Assembly: GCF_030812315.1 (NCBI RefSeq)
Contig: NZ_JAUSSM010000001.1
Location: 1-64,000 of the forward strand
Length of the DNA stretch: 64,000 bases
Direction: 5' to 3'
Source of the DNA: Arthrobacter oryzae
GTDB lineage: Bacteria > Actinomycetota > Actinomycetes > Actinomycetales > Micrococcaceae
This document shows positions 16,337 through 26,079 of this stretch, piece after piece; the first letter of the stretch is position 1; each line of letters starts with the position of its first letter. Made by a program: the position numbers and the translations under genes. The notes beneath the pieces were generated by a model, which did no database searches, was not told where the DNA came from, and saw only the letters and a program-made list of their open reading frames with translations.

Positions 16337-17135
16337 TGTTCCGGTTGATCGCCCGGACTCCGACCACGAGCCCGACGGCGGCTGTCACCGAGGCGGCCAG
16401 GAGACCCAGGAGCGTGTGGCCTCCGATATTGCCCGCGAACAGTTCCCGTTCGGCGTTGACCAGGTAAGTCAGCGGATTGAACCAGCTTGCGGTCTTCATC
16501 CAGTCCGGACCGGCTTCAATGGGCAGCATGATGCCGGACAGGATCATGAGCGGGAAGAGCAGGGTCTGCTGCACTCCCCAAAAGATCCACTCCTTGTTCT
16601 GCGACACGAGGGCGAGGGCGTAGGAGAGCGCGCCGAGCCCGATGCCGAAGATGCCCAGGATGACCAGCCCGAACAGCACGTGAAGAGGGTAGAAGACAAA
16701 GCCGAACGGTATGCAGACCAGGCTGATGAGCAACCCTTGCACCACCAGCGGCGCCCACTCCTTCAACGCCCGCCCGATCATCAGCGAGGAGCGGGACAGC
16801 GGCGAGGCCAGGATCCGCTCGTAGGAGCCGGTCATCAGCTCGTACTGCAGGTTGGAGCCGGTCATGGACGTGCCGAACAGGGCGATCATCACCACCACTC
16901 CGGGCAGGAACCACTGCAGCGTGGACTGTCCGCCGAAGGCCGGGGCGCCCACCGTCGACCCGAGCAGGGGACCGAAAAGGCCCAGGAACACGAGCGGCTG
17001 GAGGAGGGAAAAAATCAGCGAAAACGGGTCCCGCAGGGGCAGCAGCATTTCCCGCCAGAACACATACTTTGTGTCGTGGAGGACCTGCACCAGGCCGGGC
17101 CTCTTCACGACGTCCCGGACATCCTGCACGCTCAT
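16329..17135 (-). CDS. ABC-2 type exporter permease
   Basis: A 268-residue membrane protein with six hydrophobic segments in the ABC-2/DrrB arrangement. Typical features are FWREMLLPLRDPFSLIFSLLQPLVFLGLFG near the N-terminus, the central MTGSNLQYELMTGSYERILASPLSR loop and GIMLPIEAGPDWMKTASWFNPLTYLVNA. Its start codon overlaps the stop of the ATPase gene by one base (TGATG), so the two are translationally coupled. It is expected to export a drug, lipid or polysaccharide precursor. Confidence 0.92.
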   Translation of the reverse strand: MSVQDVRDVVKRPGLVQVLHDTKYVFWREMLLPLRDPFSLIFSLLQPLVFLGLFGPLLGSTVGAPAFGGQSTLQWFLPGVVVMIALFGTSMTGSNLQYELMTGSYERILASPLSRSSLMIGRALKEWAPLVVQGLLISLVCIPFGFVFYPLHVLFGLVILGIFGIGLGALSYALALVSQNKEWIFWGVQQTLLFPLMILSGIMLPIEAGPDWMKTASWFNPLTYLVNAERELFAGNIGGHTLLGLLAASVTAAVGLVVGVRAINRNIS

Positions 17136-18103
17136 CAGCGGTCAGCTCCTTCCCTGAGGTTGCGGCCGGTCAGCTCGAGGAACACATCGTCCAGGGTGGG
17201 CGGTTTCAGTTCCAGGGACTGGGCGGGAGCGCCGGCGTCGTTCATTTCCTTGAGCAGCGCGGGCGCCAGCCGTGCGCCTTCCGGGAGCCGGAGGCGGAAG
17301 CTGACCACGCCGTCGTGGGTGTTTTCCTGCACTTCGCCGCCCGCCGCTGCACGGCCCAGCAGCCCGCGCACGCTCGGCGCCGACTCCGTGGCAACTTCAA
17401 CGGCCAGAAGGTCGCCGGCCAGGTTGGCCTTGAGGCGGGCCGCGGTGTCGTCGGCGATGATCCGGCCGTGGTCGATGACAATCACCCGTTCGGACATGGA
17501 ATCCGCCTCGTCCATGTAATGCGTGGTGAGGACGATGGTGGTCCCGTGCTCTGCACGCATCCGCATGATGTGTTCCCAGAGGTTGGCCCTGTTCTGCGGA
17601 TCCATGCCGGTGGAGGGCTCGTCGAGGAAGAGCAGCCGCGGTGAGTGCATGAGGCCCAGGGCCACGTCCATCCTGCGCCGCTGCCCTCCGGAGAGTTTGA
17701 TCACCGTGCGTTTGGCGAGATCGGTCAGGTCCAGGGACTGCAGGAGCTCCTGGGCGCGGGCAGCCGCGTCCGTGGTGTTCATTCCGTAGAAACGGCCCTG
17801 CATCATCATTTCGTCGATCACCCGGAAGCTGTGGCCGCCGCCGTTGCCCTGGCCGATGTAGCCGATCCGTGCCCGCACACCCGCCGGGTCCGCGGATACG
17901 TCCACGCCGGCAACCGTGGCGGTGCCGGACGTGGGCCGGAGCAGGGTGGTCAGCATCCGCAGCGTTGTGGACTTGCCGGCGCCGTTCGGGCCGAGGAACG
18001 CCACGAGTTCGCCCGGGGCGACGTCGATGTCGACGCCCTTGACGGCCTCGATCGTTTCCTTTTTGACCGTGAAGTTCTTGGTGAGTTTCCGGGTGTGGAT
18101 CAC
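17135..18103 (-). CDS. ABC exporter ATP-binding protein, DrrA-like
   Basis: A 322-residue ATPase with Walker A GPNGAGKST at residues 38-46, signature LSGGQRRRMD and Walker B RLLFLDEPSTGMD. It carries the ~90-residue C-terminal domain usual in the daunorubicin-resistance (DrrA) group. GTG at 18103 (VIHTRKLTKNF) is chosen as start because GGAG lies seven bases upstream and homologues begin near this point; an ATG 57 bp upstream adds an Arg/Pro stretch of doubtful value. It pairs with the downstream permease. Confidence 0.93.
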   Translation of the reverse strand: MIHTRKLTKNFTVKKETIEAVKGVDIDVAPGELVAFLGPNGAGKSTTLRMLTTLLRPTSGTATVAGVDVSADPAGVRARIGYIGQGNGGGHSFRVIDEMMMQGRFYGMNTTDAAARAQELLQSLDLTDLAKRTVIKLSGGQRRRMDVALGLMHSPRLLFLDEPSTGMDPQNRANLWEHIMRMRAEHGTTIVLTTHYMDEADSMSERVIVIDHGRIIADDTAARLKANLAGDLLAVEVATESAPSVRGLLGRAAAGGEVQENTHDGVVSFRLRLPEGARLAPALLKEMNDAGAPAQSLELKPPTLDDVFLELTGRNLREGADR

Positions 18104-18263
18104 TGTGCGCTCCAGGATGCGGGTCACTGGCGTTCTGGCTGCCGGACGCCATGCCGCCACGCTATACCCAGCCGGCGAGGGCGTCCACAGGATCAGGGAC
18201 AGCTTCGGTCCGCGATGGAGAGTGGCTGCCCGCCGGACAGGGAGAAGCGCCCGGGCAGACCCC

Positions 18264-19244
18264 TTAGTGCCGGCGGTGGTCCTGGATTGTCATTCGCGGG
18301 CCGAACGTGGGTTTCCGGAAACCGCTGAGGCCGATCATCCGCACCACACGCTGCCGGTGCCCCGCCCAGGGGGCCAGCAGCTTCAGCATCCCGGCGTCGT
18401 CCGTCCGTCGGCCGGTCAGCGCAGCGCCCACGTACGCGGCGAGATGGTAGTCGCCCACCGCGATGGAGTCCGGGCAACCGTGCGTGCGCTGGACCACCTC
18501 CGCCGTGGTCCAGGTGCCGATGCCCGGGATTGTCTGCATCTTGGCGGATGCCTCCGCGGCGGTGAACCCAGCCAGGCGTTCAAGGGCGACGGCGGAACGC
18601 ACGGCCCGCATGACAGTTGCCGACCGCTGCGGTCCCACGCCGGCCTTGTGCCACTCCCAGGACGGGATCCGCAGCCATTGCTCGGGAGTGGGCTGAACCA
18701 GCAGGCCCGCGGGCGCGGCGGCTCCGGCAGCGGGGGCCGACGTTCCGAATCGGTACATCAGGTAGCGGTAGCCCCGCCGGGCTTCGATGACGGTGACCTT
18801 CTGCTCGAGGATGGTGGGCACCAGGGAGTCGACCATCCGCCCGGTGGCCGGGAGCCGCAGGGCGAGGTTCCGGCGTCGGGCTTCAACCACCATCCGCGGG
18901 AGCGTGGCGTGGAACCCGGGGTGGTCAAAGCCGGACCAGTCGTCGTCGCTGCCCAGCAAGCGCGGGGAGGTGGAGATGGCGTCCTCGGCCCCGGCCCCCC
19001 AGGCCTGCACGTCCACGGACGGTTCGCGCGGGTCCCCGGAAACGGTGAGGCGCAGGGTCGCCGGGCCATCCGGCGTCGTAAACGACATCCAGAGACCATC
19101 GGGCCGGGAGGCGAACGCCGGATCTCCGTTGCCGCGCATCAGCGTGCCGAGGGTCTGCAGGAGATTGAACGGACCGCCCGGATGCCACCGCAGCGAGGCG
19201 TCCGCCGCGGCAGCCAAGCCTGCGGGGACGTCGGTGATGGTCAT
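18264..19244 (-). CDS. AlkA-like DNA-3-methyladenine glycosylase (HhH-GPD)
   Basis: A 326-residue base-excision-repair glycosylase. The C-terminal half holds the helix-hairpin-helix KMQTIPGIGTWTTAEVVQR and the catalytic Asp in SIAVGDYHLAAYV, the DNA-glycosylase II pattern. The N-terminal half has the AlkA-like beta region. There is no FeS cluster motif of the Nth/MutY type. It is a single gene. The C-terminal tail continues past the usual end with GFRKPTFGPRM. Confidence 0.88.
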   Translation of the reverse strand: MTITDVPAGLAAAADASLRWHPGGPFNLLQTLGTLMRGNGDPAFASRPDGLWMSFTTPDGPATLRLTVSGDPREPSVDVQAWGAGAEDAISTSPRLLGSDDDWSGFDHPGFHATLPRMVVEARRRNLALRLPATGRMVDSLVPTILEQKVTVIEARRGYRYLMYRFGTSAPAAGAAAPAGLLVQPTPEQWLRIPSWEWHKAGVGPQRSATVMRAVRSAVALERLAGFTAAEASAKMQTIPGIGTWTTAEVVQRTHGCPDSIAVGDYHLAAYVGAALTGRRTDDAGMLKLLAPWAGHRQRVVRMIGLSGFRKPTFGPRMTIQDHRRH

Positions 19245-19431
19245 GAATCTATCGTCCCACGCAGGGCTGACACCGCCCCCAACGGCATGCTCGGAAGTCT
19301 TCCGTTCGGCCCGCCATGCAAGCCCGGCAGCAAGGCCAAAGGGCCCTGATTGCGTCCGGCCCGCGGGACTAGAATTTGGGTGTGGCGCGGTAAATCCGTG
19401 CCTTCCACCCCCATGTTGTCAGGAGCGCACT

Positions 19432-19863
19432 ATGGCTGGAATCGTGCATTTTGAAATCCCCGCGGACGATCAGGGACGTGCCACCGAGTTCTACAAAGCG
19501 GCCTTCGACTGGACCATCAACCCGATGCCCGAGATGGACTACAACGTGGTCCTCACCACCCCGACTGATGAAACAACCGGAATGCCCAAGGATCCCGGGG
19601 CGATCAACGGCGGACTCTTTGCCAGGGAAGGGGAACTGAAGACCCCTATCATCACCGTTGATGTCGAGGACATCGACGCCTCGCTGGCGCGGATCGAATC
19701 GCTCGGCGGAGCCGTGGTCAAACCCAAGGATGCCATCCCCGGAATGGGCTACTACGCCTACTTCAAGGATCCCGAGGGCAACGTCCTGGGGCTGTGGCAG
19801 ACCGCCGACGCACGGGAAGGGGGCGTCAGCCCCGAATCCGCGGCAAACGACATCGGCGCGTAG
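19432..19863 (+). CDS. VOC-family (glyoxalase-like) protein
   Basis: A 143-residue single VOC-type fold: IVHFEIPADDQGRATEFYKAAFDW at the N-terminus and YYAYFKDPEGNVLGLWQ at the C-terminus, the paired beta-alpha-beta modules of the CFP32-like subgroup. The activity is not predictable. ATG start preceded by AGGAG six bases upstream. It lies 127 bp upstream of cbs on the same strand. Confidence 0.9.
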   Translation: MAGIVHFEIPADDQGRATEFYKAAFDWTINPMPEMDYNVVLTTPTDETTGMPKDPGAINGGLFAREGELKTPIITVDVEDIDASLARIESLGGAVVKPKDAIPGMGYYAYFKDPEGNVLGLWQTADAREGGVSPESAANDIGA

Positions 19864-19990
19864 GCGCCGCACTAACCCAGTGCCGTCGGGCGGACCATGG
19901 GGCCCGTCCGGGCGGGGCACGCGCCGCGCCCACCGGCCAGGCGGGCCGCCGAAGCAAGGGGTGCACGCCCGAGACGGTAACTTTGTACCT

Positions 19991-21376
19991 ATGAAGTACG
20001 CCCAGTCCGTCCTGGACCTCATCGGCAAGACGCCGCTCGTAAGACTCAACCACGTAACTGATGGTGTCAAAGCCACCATCCTGGCGAAGGTGGAATACCT
20101 GAACCCGGGCGGATCCATCAAGGACCGCATCGCGGCGAAGATGATCGAAGAGGCGGAACGGGACGGCAAACTCCTCCCGGGCGGAACCATAGTTGAACCC
20201 ACCTCAGGGAACACCGGTGTGGGCCTGGCACTCGTCGCCCAGCAGAAGGGCTACCGCTGCACCTTCGTGGTCCCGGACAAGGTGGGCGAGGACAAGCGCG
20301 CCGTCCTGCAGGCATATGGTGCCGAAGTGGTGGTGACTCCCACCGCCGTCGCCCCCGACAGCCCGCAGAGCTATTACAGCGTTTCGGACCGCCTCGTCAC
20401 CGAAATCCCTGGCGCATACAAGCCGGACCAGTTCTCCAACCCCGCCGCCCCGGGAAGCCACTACGAAACCACCGGACCCGAGATCTGGCAGGACACCGAC
20501 GGCCGGATAACGCACTGCGTGATCGGGGCAGGCACCGGCGGCACCATCACCGGAACGGGCAGGTACCTCAAGGAAGTTTCCGCCAACCGGCCCGAGGCCG
20601 ACGGCGGACGCGTCCGGATCATCGGCGCCGACCCCGAAGGCTCCGTCTACTCCGGCGGAACCGGCCGGCCGTACTTCGTGGAGGGCGTCGGCGAGGACAT
20701 GTGGCCGGCCAACTACGACAAAACCGTTCCGGACCAGGTGATTGCCGTCAGCGACGCCGAGTCCTTCGAGATGACCCGCCGGCTGGCCCGCGAGGAGGGC
20801 CTGCTGGTGGGCGGCTCATCCGGCATGGCCGTGGTTGCTGCCCTGCGCGTCGCCAAGGACCTGCCCGAAAGCGCCGTGGTGGTGGTGATCCTGCCCGATT
20901 CCGGGCGCGGCTACCTGGCCAAGATCTTCAACGACCAGTGGATGCGGTCCTACGGCTTTCTGTCCGGCGGCGAGGAATCCTCCGTTGGCGAGGTGCTCAA
21001 GTCCAAGACCGGGGAACTCCCGGAGCTGGTGCACATCCACCCGAACGAAACCGTCCGCGACGTCATCAACATCATGACCGAGTTCGGCGTCTCCCACATC
21101 CCGGTCCTGTCCCAGGAACCGCCGGTGGTCATGGGCGAAGTGCTCGGCGCCGTGGACGAACGGAGCCTCACCTCCAAGCTGTTCCGCGGCGAGGCGAAGC
21201 TGACGGACAAGATCTCCGAACACATGGGGGAGCGGCTGCCCGTGATCGGCTCGCTGGAGACCATCTCCGCCGCCCGCGAACTGCTCTCCGACGTCGACAC
21301 GGTCATGGTCACGTTCGTCGGTGCACCGGTGGGCATCCTGACCCGCCACGACCTCCTCGCCTACCTCAGCCACTAG
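19991..21376 (+). CDS. cbs: Cystathionine beta-synthase
   Basis: A 461-residue PLP enzyme that condenses homocysteine and serine to cystathionine. PLP Lys44 lies in YLNPGGSIKDR, the phosphate loop GTGGT sits in IGAGTGGTITGTGRY, and substrate loop TSGNTG is present. After the ~320-residue catalytic core comes a CBS-domain pair (about 340-461: VRDVINIMTEFGVSHIPVL and DTVMVTFVGAPVGILTRHDLLAYL). This is the Rv1077-type enzyme. metB follows 39 bp downstream, so the two form a transsulfuration operon. Confidence 0.95.
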   Translation: MKYAQSVLDLIGKTPLVRLNHVTDGVKATILAKVEYLNPGGSIKDRIAAKMIEEAERDGKLLPGGTIVEPTSGNTGVGLALVAQQKGYRCTFVVPDKVGEDKRAVLQAYGAEVVVTPTAVAPDSPQSYYSVSDRLVTEIPGAYKPDQFSNPAAPGSHYETTGPEIWQDTDGRITHCVIGAGTGGTITGTGRYLKEVSANRPEADGGRVRIIGADPEGSVYSGGTGRPYFVEGVGEDMWPANYDKTVPDQVIAVSDAESFEMTRRLAREEGLLVGGSSGMAVVAALRVAKDLPESAVVVVILPDSGRGYLAKIFNDQWMRSYGFLSGGEESSVGEVLKSKTGELPELVHIHPNETVRDVINIMTEFGVSHIPVLSQEPPVVMGEVLGAVDERSLTSKLFRGEAKLTDKISEHMGERLPVIGSLETISAARELLSDVDTVMVTFVGAPVGILTRHDLLAYLSH

Positions 21377-21415
21377 TCCTGTTTGCAAGCCCGACCGGCA
21401 GCCGAAAGGAACTTC

Positions 21416-22603
21416 ATGTCTGTCTCTGAAAACCAAGGTTTCAACACCCGCGCCGTCCACGCCGGCCAGGCCTTCGAGCCGCGAACCGGCGCCGTGGTGC
21501 CGCCCGTGCACTTCTCCTCCACGTACGCCCAGGACGGCATCGGCGGGCTGCGCGACGGCTACGAGTACGGCCGCGGCACCAACCCCACCCGCGACGCCCT
21601 GCAGGAGCAGCTGGCGGCGCTCGAGGGCGGCTCGCACGCCTACTCCTTCAGCTCGGGCCTGGCCGCGGAAGACTCCCTTATCCGCGCACTCACCCGCCCC
21701 GGTGACCACATCGTGCTGGGCAACGACGCCTACGGCGGAACGTACCGGCTGATCAGCAGGGTCCTGGGGGACTGGGGCATCGGCAACACTCCCGTGGACA
21801 TGGCAGACCTGGACGCCGTCGCCGCGGCCATCGCCGCCGGCGGAACGAACGGCGGCACAACCCGCCTCGTGTGGGTGGAGACTCCCTCCAACCCGCTGAT
21901 GAAGATCACGGACATCGCAGCCCTCGCCAAACTGGCGCACGACGCCGGCGCCCTCCTGGTGGTGGACAACACGTTCGCTTCGCCCTACCTGCAGACCCCG
22001 CTGGCCTTCGGCGCCGACATCGTGGTGCACTCCACCACCAAGTACATCGGCGGCCACTCCGACGTCGTGGGCGGGGCGATCGTGGTCAACGACGCAGGGC
22101 TCGCCGAGAAGATCGGCTTCGTCCAGTTCGCCGTCGGCGCCGTGTCCGGTCCGATGGATGCCTTCCTCACCACCCGGGGGCTCAAGACCCTCGGCGTCCG
22201 GATGGACCGGCACAGCGACAACGCCCAGGCCGTGGCCGAGTGGCTGCTCGAGCGCCCCGAGGTGGAGGCCGTCCTGTACCCGGGCCTCCCGTCGCACCCC
22301 GGCCATGAGCTGGCCAGCAAGCAGATGAAGAAGTTCGGCGGCATGGTCTCCGTCCAGTTCAAGGGCGGCGAAGCCGCAGCCCGCACCGTCGCGGAGAACA
22401 CGTCCGTGTTCACCTTGGCGGAATCACTGGGCGGCATCGAGTCGCTCATGAACTACCCCTCGGAAATGACGCACGCCTCCGTCAAGGGAACCGAGCTGGC
22501 CGTTCCGGTCAACCTGATCCGGCTCTCCTGCGGCATCGAGGACGTCGAGGACCTGATCGCGGACCTGGAGCACGCCTTCACCTTCATCGGGACGGGCAGC
22601 TAG
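21416..22603 (+). CDS. metB: Cystathionine gamma-synthase
   Basis: A 395-residue Cys/Met-metabolism PLP enzyme. PLP Lys209 lies in HSTTKYIGGHSDVVGG, with the N-terminal GFNTRAVHAGQAFEP and the TPSNPLMKITDI segment. It would join an activated homoserine with cysteine. The order cbs-metB matches mycobacteria (Rv1077-Rv1079). Cystathionine gamma-lyase activity cannot be excluded by sequence alone, and would fit reverse transsulfuration with CBS. Start ATG 21416 has GAAAGGAAC upstream. Confidence 0.93.
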   Translation: MSVSENQGFNTRAVHAGQAFEPRTGAVVPPVHFSSTYAQDGIGGLRDGYEYGRGTNPTRDALQEQLAALEGGSHAYSFSSGLAAEDSLIRALTRPGDHIVLGNDAYGGTYRLISRVLGDWGIGNTPVDMADLDAVAAAIAAGGTNGGTTRLVWVETPSNPLMKITDIAALAKLAHDAGALLVVDNTFASPYLQTPLAFGADIVVHSTTKYIGGHSDVVGGAIVVNDAGLAEKIGFVQFAVGAVSGPMDAFLTTRGLKTLGVRMDRHSDNAQAVAEWLLERPEVEAVLYPGLPSHPGHELASKQMKKFGGMVSVQFKGGEAAARTVAENTSVFTLAESLGGIESLMNYPSEMTHASVKGTELAVPVNLIRLSCGIEDVEDLIADLEHAFTFIGTGS

Positions 22604-22609
22604 CAGCCG

Positions 22610-23878
22610 GTGACCACCTCGCTTCGGGCGGTTTCGCCCACCACGCGCAGCTGGCTCGCGACGGCGACAGGCGCTGCCGCCGTCGTCGCCGCCCTTGTGG
22701 TTCTGTACTCGGCGTACATCCCGCTGATGAACGACTTCGAGGTGTACTACTACGGCGGCAGCCGGGTGCTGGAGACCGGCGAGAGCGGCGTCAACGAGCT
22801 CTACGCTCCGCGGGACGGGCTTCCGTTCACGTACCCGCCGTTTGCGGCGCTGCTGTTCGCGCTGCTGGCGACGCTCAGCATCGGTGCCAGCAGCCTTATT
22901 TTCATCACGACGGCGCTGGCCGGCGCCGCTGTTGTGTCGGCATGGCTGGCGCGGCACTACTTCGGGCTGCGCCGCTGGAAGGACGCCTTCGCCGACTGGC
23001 GGTTCCGTGCTGTGGCGCTCGCGGGGACGGCGGCGATCCTGCTGCTGGGCCCCTGGCGGGACACGTTCGACTTCGGCCAGATCAACATCATCCTGATGGG
23101 CCTGATCCTCGCGGACTTCGCCCTGTACGGAAAATCCCGGGCGGGCGAGCTCCGCTGGCCCGCGGGGCTGCTGATCGGTCTGGCGGCCGGGATCAAACTG
23201 ACGCCGCTCGCGTTCGGCCTGTATTTCCTGGTGCGCCGGGACTTCAAGGCGCTCGGCTGGATGGCTGCGGGCTTCTTCGGTTCCATTGCGATGTCCTGGG
23301 CCGTCCTGCCGCACGCTTCGCTGACCTTTTGGACCAAGATCCTGCCGGACACGGGACGGATCGGCGGTCCCGGCTACGTGGACAACCTGTCCGTCAAGGG
23401 CCTGCTGCTCCACCTGGGCCTGCCGGACTCCGGAGTCACCAACGCGGTGTGGCTGGTGCTTTCACTGGCCCTCGTGGCCGTCGCCGCACTGGTCATCAAA
23501 TGGGCTGTTGATGCGGATGAGAACTTCGTGGCGGTATCGGCCACCGCCGTCCTCATGCTGCTCATCAGTCCGGTCTCCTGGTCCCACCACTGGGTGTGGA
23601 TGGCCGTGGCGCTGCCCTCCATGGCCTTTGCCCTGCACCGCATCCCGTCGAGGGACGGAAGGATGCGGCTGGCGGGCTGGATCATCGTGGCCGCCTCTGC
23701 GGTGGCCTTCTACCTGACACCCAAATACCTCGCCGTCATGGCAGGCGCGAACGAGTGGGGCAAGGACCCGCAGACTCAGTGGCAGCTCACGGTATCCAGC
23801 CTGGGCGTTGTATGCGGCGTTGCCATGCTGGCCTACTGGGCCCTGGCCTACCGTCCGACGAGGGCCACCCTCCGCTGA
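22610..23878 (+). CDS. GT87/DUF2029 polyprenol-phosphate mannosyltransferase-like membrane protein
   Basis: A 422-residue integral membrane glycosyltransferase with about ten hydrophobic segments. GT87 landmarks: acidic loop NDFEVYYYGGSRVL (the putative catalytic Asp pair region) after TM1, PFTYPPFAALLF, LGPWRDTFDFGQINIILMG and LLISPVSWSHHWVWMA. The family adds alpha-mannose from polyprenyl phosphate to cell-envelope glycolipids. GTG start lies seven bases after the metB stop, so it is probably cotranscribed. It is a paralogue of the gene at 26080. Confidence 0.88.
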   Translation: MTTSLRAVSPTTRSWLATATGAAAVVAALVVLYSAYIPLMNDFEVYYYGGSRVLETGESGVNELYAPRDGLPFTYPPFAALLFALLATLSIGASSLIFITTALAGAAVVSAWLARHYFGLRRWKDAFADWRFRAVALAGTAAILLLGPWRDTFDFGQINIILMGLILADFALYGKSRAGELRWPAGLLIGLAAGIKLTPLAFGLYFLVRRDFKALGWMAAGFFGSIAMSWAVLPHASLTFWTKILPDTGRIGGPGYVDNLSVKGLLLHLGLPDSGVTNAVWLVLSLALVAVAALVIKWAVDADENFVAVSATAVLMLLISPVSWSHHWVWMAVALPSMAFALHRIPSRDGRMRLAGWIIVAASAVAFYLTPKYLAVMAGANEWGKDPQTQWQLTVSSLGVVCGVAMLAYWALAYRPTRATLR

Positions 23879-23896
23879 GGTTTTCACGCGGACGAT

Positions 23897-23925
23897 CCTA
23901 GCTTTCTTGAAGAGAGTCAGCTAGG
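23897..23925. promoter_or_regulatory. Putative HxlR operator
   Basis: Inverted repeat CCTAGCT (23897-23903) and AGCTAGG (23919-23925) separated by 15 nt, ending ten bases before the HxlR start codon. A TTGAAG at 23907 could be a -35 element within it. A position so close to the start suggests autorepression. Confidence 0.6.
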
Positions 23926-23934
23926 GTTTCCTGC

Positions 23935-24444
23935 ATGGCACTCCGCTCTGACTGGTCCCAACGCACCTGCGCCATGGCCCGCGGCCTGGACATCCTAGGC
24001 GACCCATGGAGCATGCTGGTGCTCCGCGAAGTCTTCTTCGGCAATGGCCGCTTCGACGCCATGAAGAAACGGCTGATGGTGGCCGACTCCGTGCTCACCA
24101 AACGCCTCGCCGGCCTCGTGGACGACGGCCTCCTTGCCCGGAAACCGTACGACGACGGCGGCCGCACCCGCCAGGAGTATGTGCTCACCGAGAAAGGCGA
24201 GGATGCGCTGCCGGTGCTCAACGCCGTCGTAATCTGGGCAGAAAAGCACCTCCCGGCACCGTCCGCGCAGGCGCACATGTTCGTCATCCACTCCACCTGC
24301 GGCCAGCGGACGTCCTCCGCGGACAGCTGCACCGCCTGCGGTGAGCGGCTGACCGCGGAAAACACCAGCTGGCACAGCCTCACCCGCACGGCGGACCCCG
24401 TCCGGCTGGCCACCTCCACCTCACAGAACGGACCCGCGGCATGA
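23935..24444 (+). CDS. HxlR-family transcriptional regulator
   Basis: A 169-residue winged-helix regulator: CAMARGLDILGDPWSMLVLREVFFGNGRFDAMKKRL, then VLTKRLAGLVDDGLLARKPYDDGGRTRQEYVLTEKG. It is about 50 residues longer than typical. The extra C-terminal part has three cysteines (STCGQRTSSADSCTACGERL), suggestive of a metal or redox site. The start of the MFS gene overlaps its stop (ATGA), so it probably controls that transporter. Confidence 0.92.
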   Translation: MALRSDWSQRTCAMARGLDILGDPWSMLVLREVFFGNGRFDAMKKRLMVADSVLTKRLAGLVDDGLLARKPYDDGGRTRQEYVLTEKGEDALPVLNAVVIWAEKHLPAPSAQAHMFVIHSTCGQRTSSADSCTACGERLTAENTSWHSLTRTADPVRLATSTSQNGPAA

Positions 24445-25844
24445 GCGCTTCCGAAACCACCCTGCTGCCCACGCCCAAGAAGCGTATCCATCCCGCGTGG
24501 ATCGTGGCCGCCGTCGCGTTCCTGGCCCTCGTGGGCGCGGCCGGCTTCCGGGCCGCCCCCGGCGTCCTGATGGTGCCGCTGCAGGACGAATTCGGCTGGT
24601 CCACCACCGTGCTGTCCGCGGCCGTCAGCATCAACCTGGTGCTCTTCGGCCTGACCGCACCGTTTGCGGCAGCGCTCATGGAACGGTTCGGCATCCGCGC
24701 AGTGACGTCCGTGGCGCTGGTCCTGATCGGCGCGGGCAGCGCACTGACCGTGCTGGTGAACCAGTCGTGGCAGATCCTGCTGACCTGGGGCCTGCTCATC
24801 GGACTGGGCACAGGGTCCATGGCGCTGGTCTTCGCCGCCACCATCGCCAACACCTGGTTTACTAAGAGCCGCGGCCTGGTGATCGGCATCCTGACTGCCG
24901 GGAGCGCCGCCGGGCAGCTGGTCTTCCTGCCCTTTATCGCCATGCTGGCCCAGGACCCCGGCTGGCGGCAGGCATCCCTGCTCATCGCCGCCGGCGCCCT
25001 GGCCGTGGTGCCGCTGGTGCTCAAATTCCTCAAGAACTCACCGGCCGACGCCGGAGTGCTGCCCTACGGCGCCGAGGCCGACCCGGCGGCGGACCCGTCC
25101 GCCGACTCCGACACGTCCGCCGTCGCCGGCTCAGGCACCGCGTCCGGCCCTGCTTCCGCCGCCGCCGCGGAAGCGGCCCCTTCCCCGGCGCCCAGCGGCA
25201 ACGCCGCGGTCCGTGCGCTCCAGGTCCTCAAACGCGCCAGCAAGGTCCGGACCTTCTGGGCCCTGGTGGCCGGCTTCGCCATCTGCGGCGCCACCACCAA
25301 CGGCCTTATCGGCACCCACTTCATCCCCTCCGCCCACGACCACGGCATGGCAGAGACCACCGCGGCGGGCCTGCTCGCCGTCGTCGGGATCTTCGACATC
25401 GTGGGCACCATCGCGTCCGGCTGGCTGACGGACCGCTTCAACCCGCGGATCCTGTTGGCGGTGTACTACCAGTTCCGCGGCATCGGGCTGCTGGTCCTGC
25501 CGCTGCTGCTGAGCGCCACGGTCCAGCCCAGCATGATTGTTTTCGTCGTGATCTACGGACTCGACTGGGTGGCCACTGTTCCGCCGACCGCCGCTATCTG
25601 CCGCCAGGTCTTCGGGGCAGACGGCAGTGTGGTGTTCGGCTGGGTCTTCGCCGCCCACCAGCTCGGTGCCGCCGCCGCGGCCCTGGCCGCCGGCGCCATC
25701 CGTGACGCCACGGGCCAGTACACCTATGCGTGGTTCGGTGCAGCCGCCATGTGCACCATCGCCGCCGTCATCAGCGCCACCATCCGCAGGGATGCCGGGG
25801 CGCGGGAGCCCGTCCTCGTGGCAGCCAGCCCCGCCGACCGCTGA
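24441..25844 (+). CDS. MFS transporter (monocarboxylate/oxalate-like)
   Basis: A 467-residue 12-TM transporter. GAAGFRAAPGVLMVPLQDEFGWSTTVLS, VFAATIANTWFTKSRGLVIGILTAGSAAGQLVFLP and the TM8-9 loop ASGWLTDRFNPRILL resemble the OxlT/monocarboxylate branch. A Pro/Ala/Ser-rich linker of about 45 residues (210-255) joins the two six-helix halves. It is coupled to the HxlR gene by an ATGA overlap. Substrate unknown. Confidence 0.88.
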   Translation: MSASETTLLPTPKKRIHPAWIVAAVAFLALVGAAGFRAAPGVLMVPLQDEFGWSTTVLSAAVSINLVLFGLTAPFAAALMERFGIRAVTSVALVLIGAGSALTVLVNQSWQILLTWGLLIGLGTGSMALVFAATIANTWFTKSRGLVIGILTAGSAAGQLVFLPFIAMLAQDPGWRQASLLIAAGALAVVPLVLKFLKNSPADAGVLPYGAEADPAADPSADSDTSAVAGSGTASGPASAAAAEAAPSPAPSGNAAVRALQVLKRASKVRTFWALVAGFAICGATTNGLIGTHFIPSAHDHGMAETTAAGLLAVVGIFDIVGTIASGWLTDRFNPRILLAVYYQFRGIGLLVLPLLLSATVQPSMIVFVVIYGLDWVATVPPTAAICRQVFGADGSVVFGWVFAAHQLGAAAAALAAGAIRDATGQYTYAWFGAAAMCTIAAVISATIRRDAGAREPVLVAASPADR

Positions 25845-26079
25845 GCACCGCTCCGCACTAACGCCCGGCGCGCTGTCTTCCAGGCAGTGGAGCCGCGTGG
25901 TTTTCCGCGCCAAACCGGTGCCACGCCGGAGCCGCGCAGCAGGGGACAGGGCCCCTGCTTCAGTAGGATGTGAGGACGAGGCGCCGAATCCGGCGCGAAT
26001 CCGCCGGCACAACATCGCGATAGCGCGCAACGCGCCTTCAGTGGCGCCGCTCTGCAGGAACAACGTTTGGGGATACGGG

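Noticed and set aside
19864..19990. Possible SAM or other sulfur riboswitch before cbs
   Set aside because: The 127-bp gap is GC-rich with some hairpins but shows no recognisable SAM-riboswitch core.
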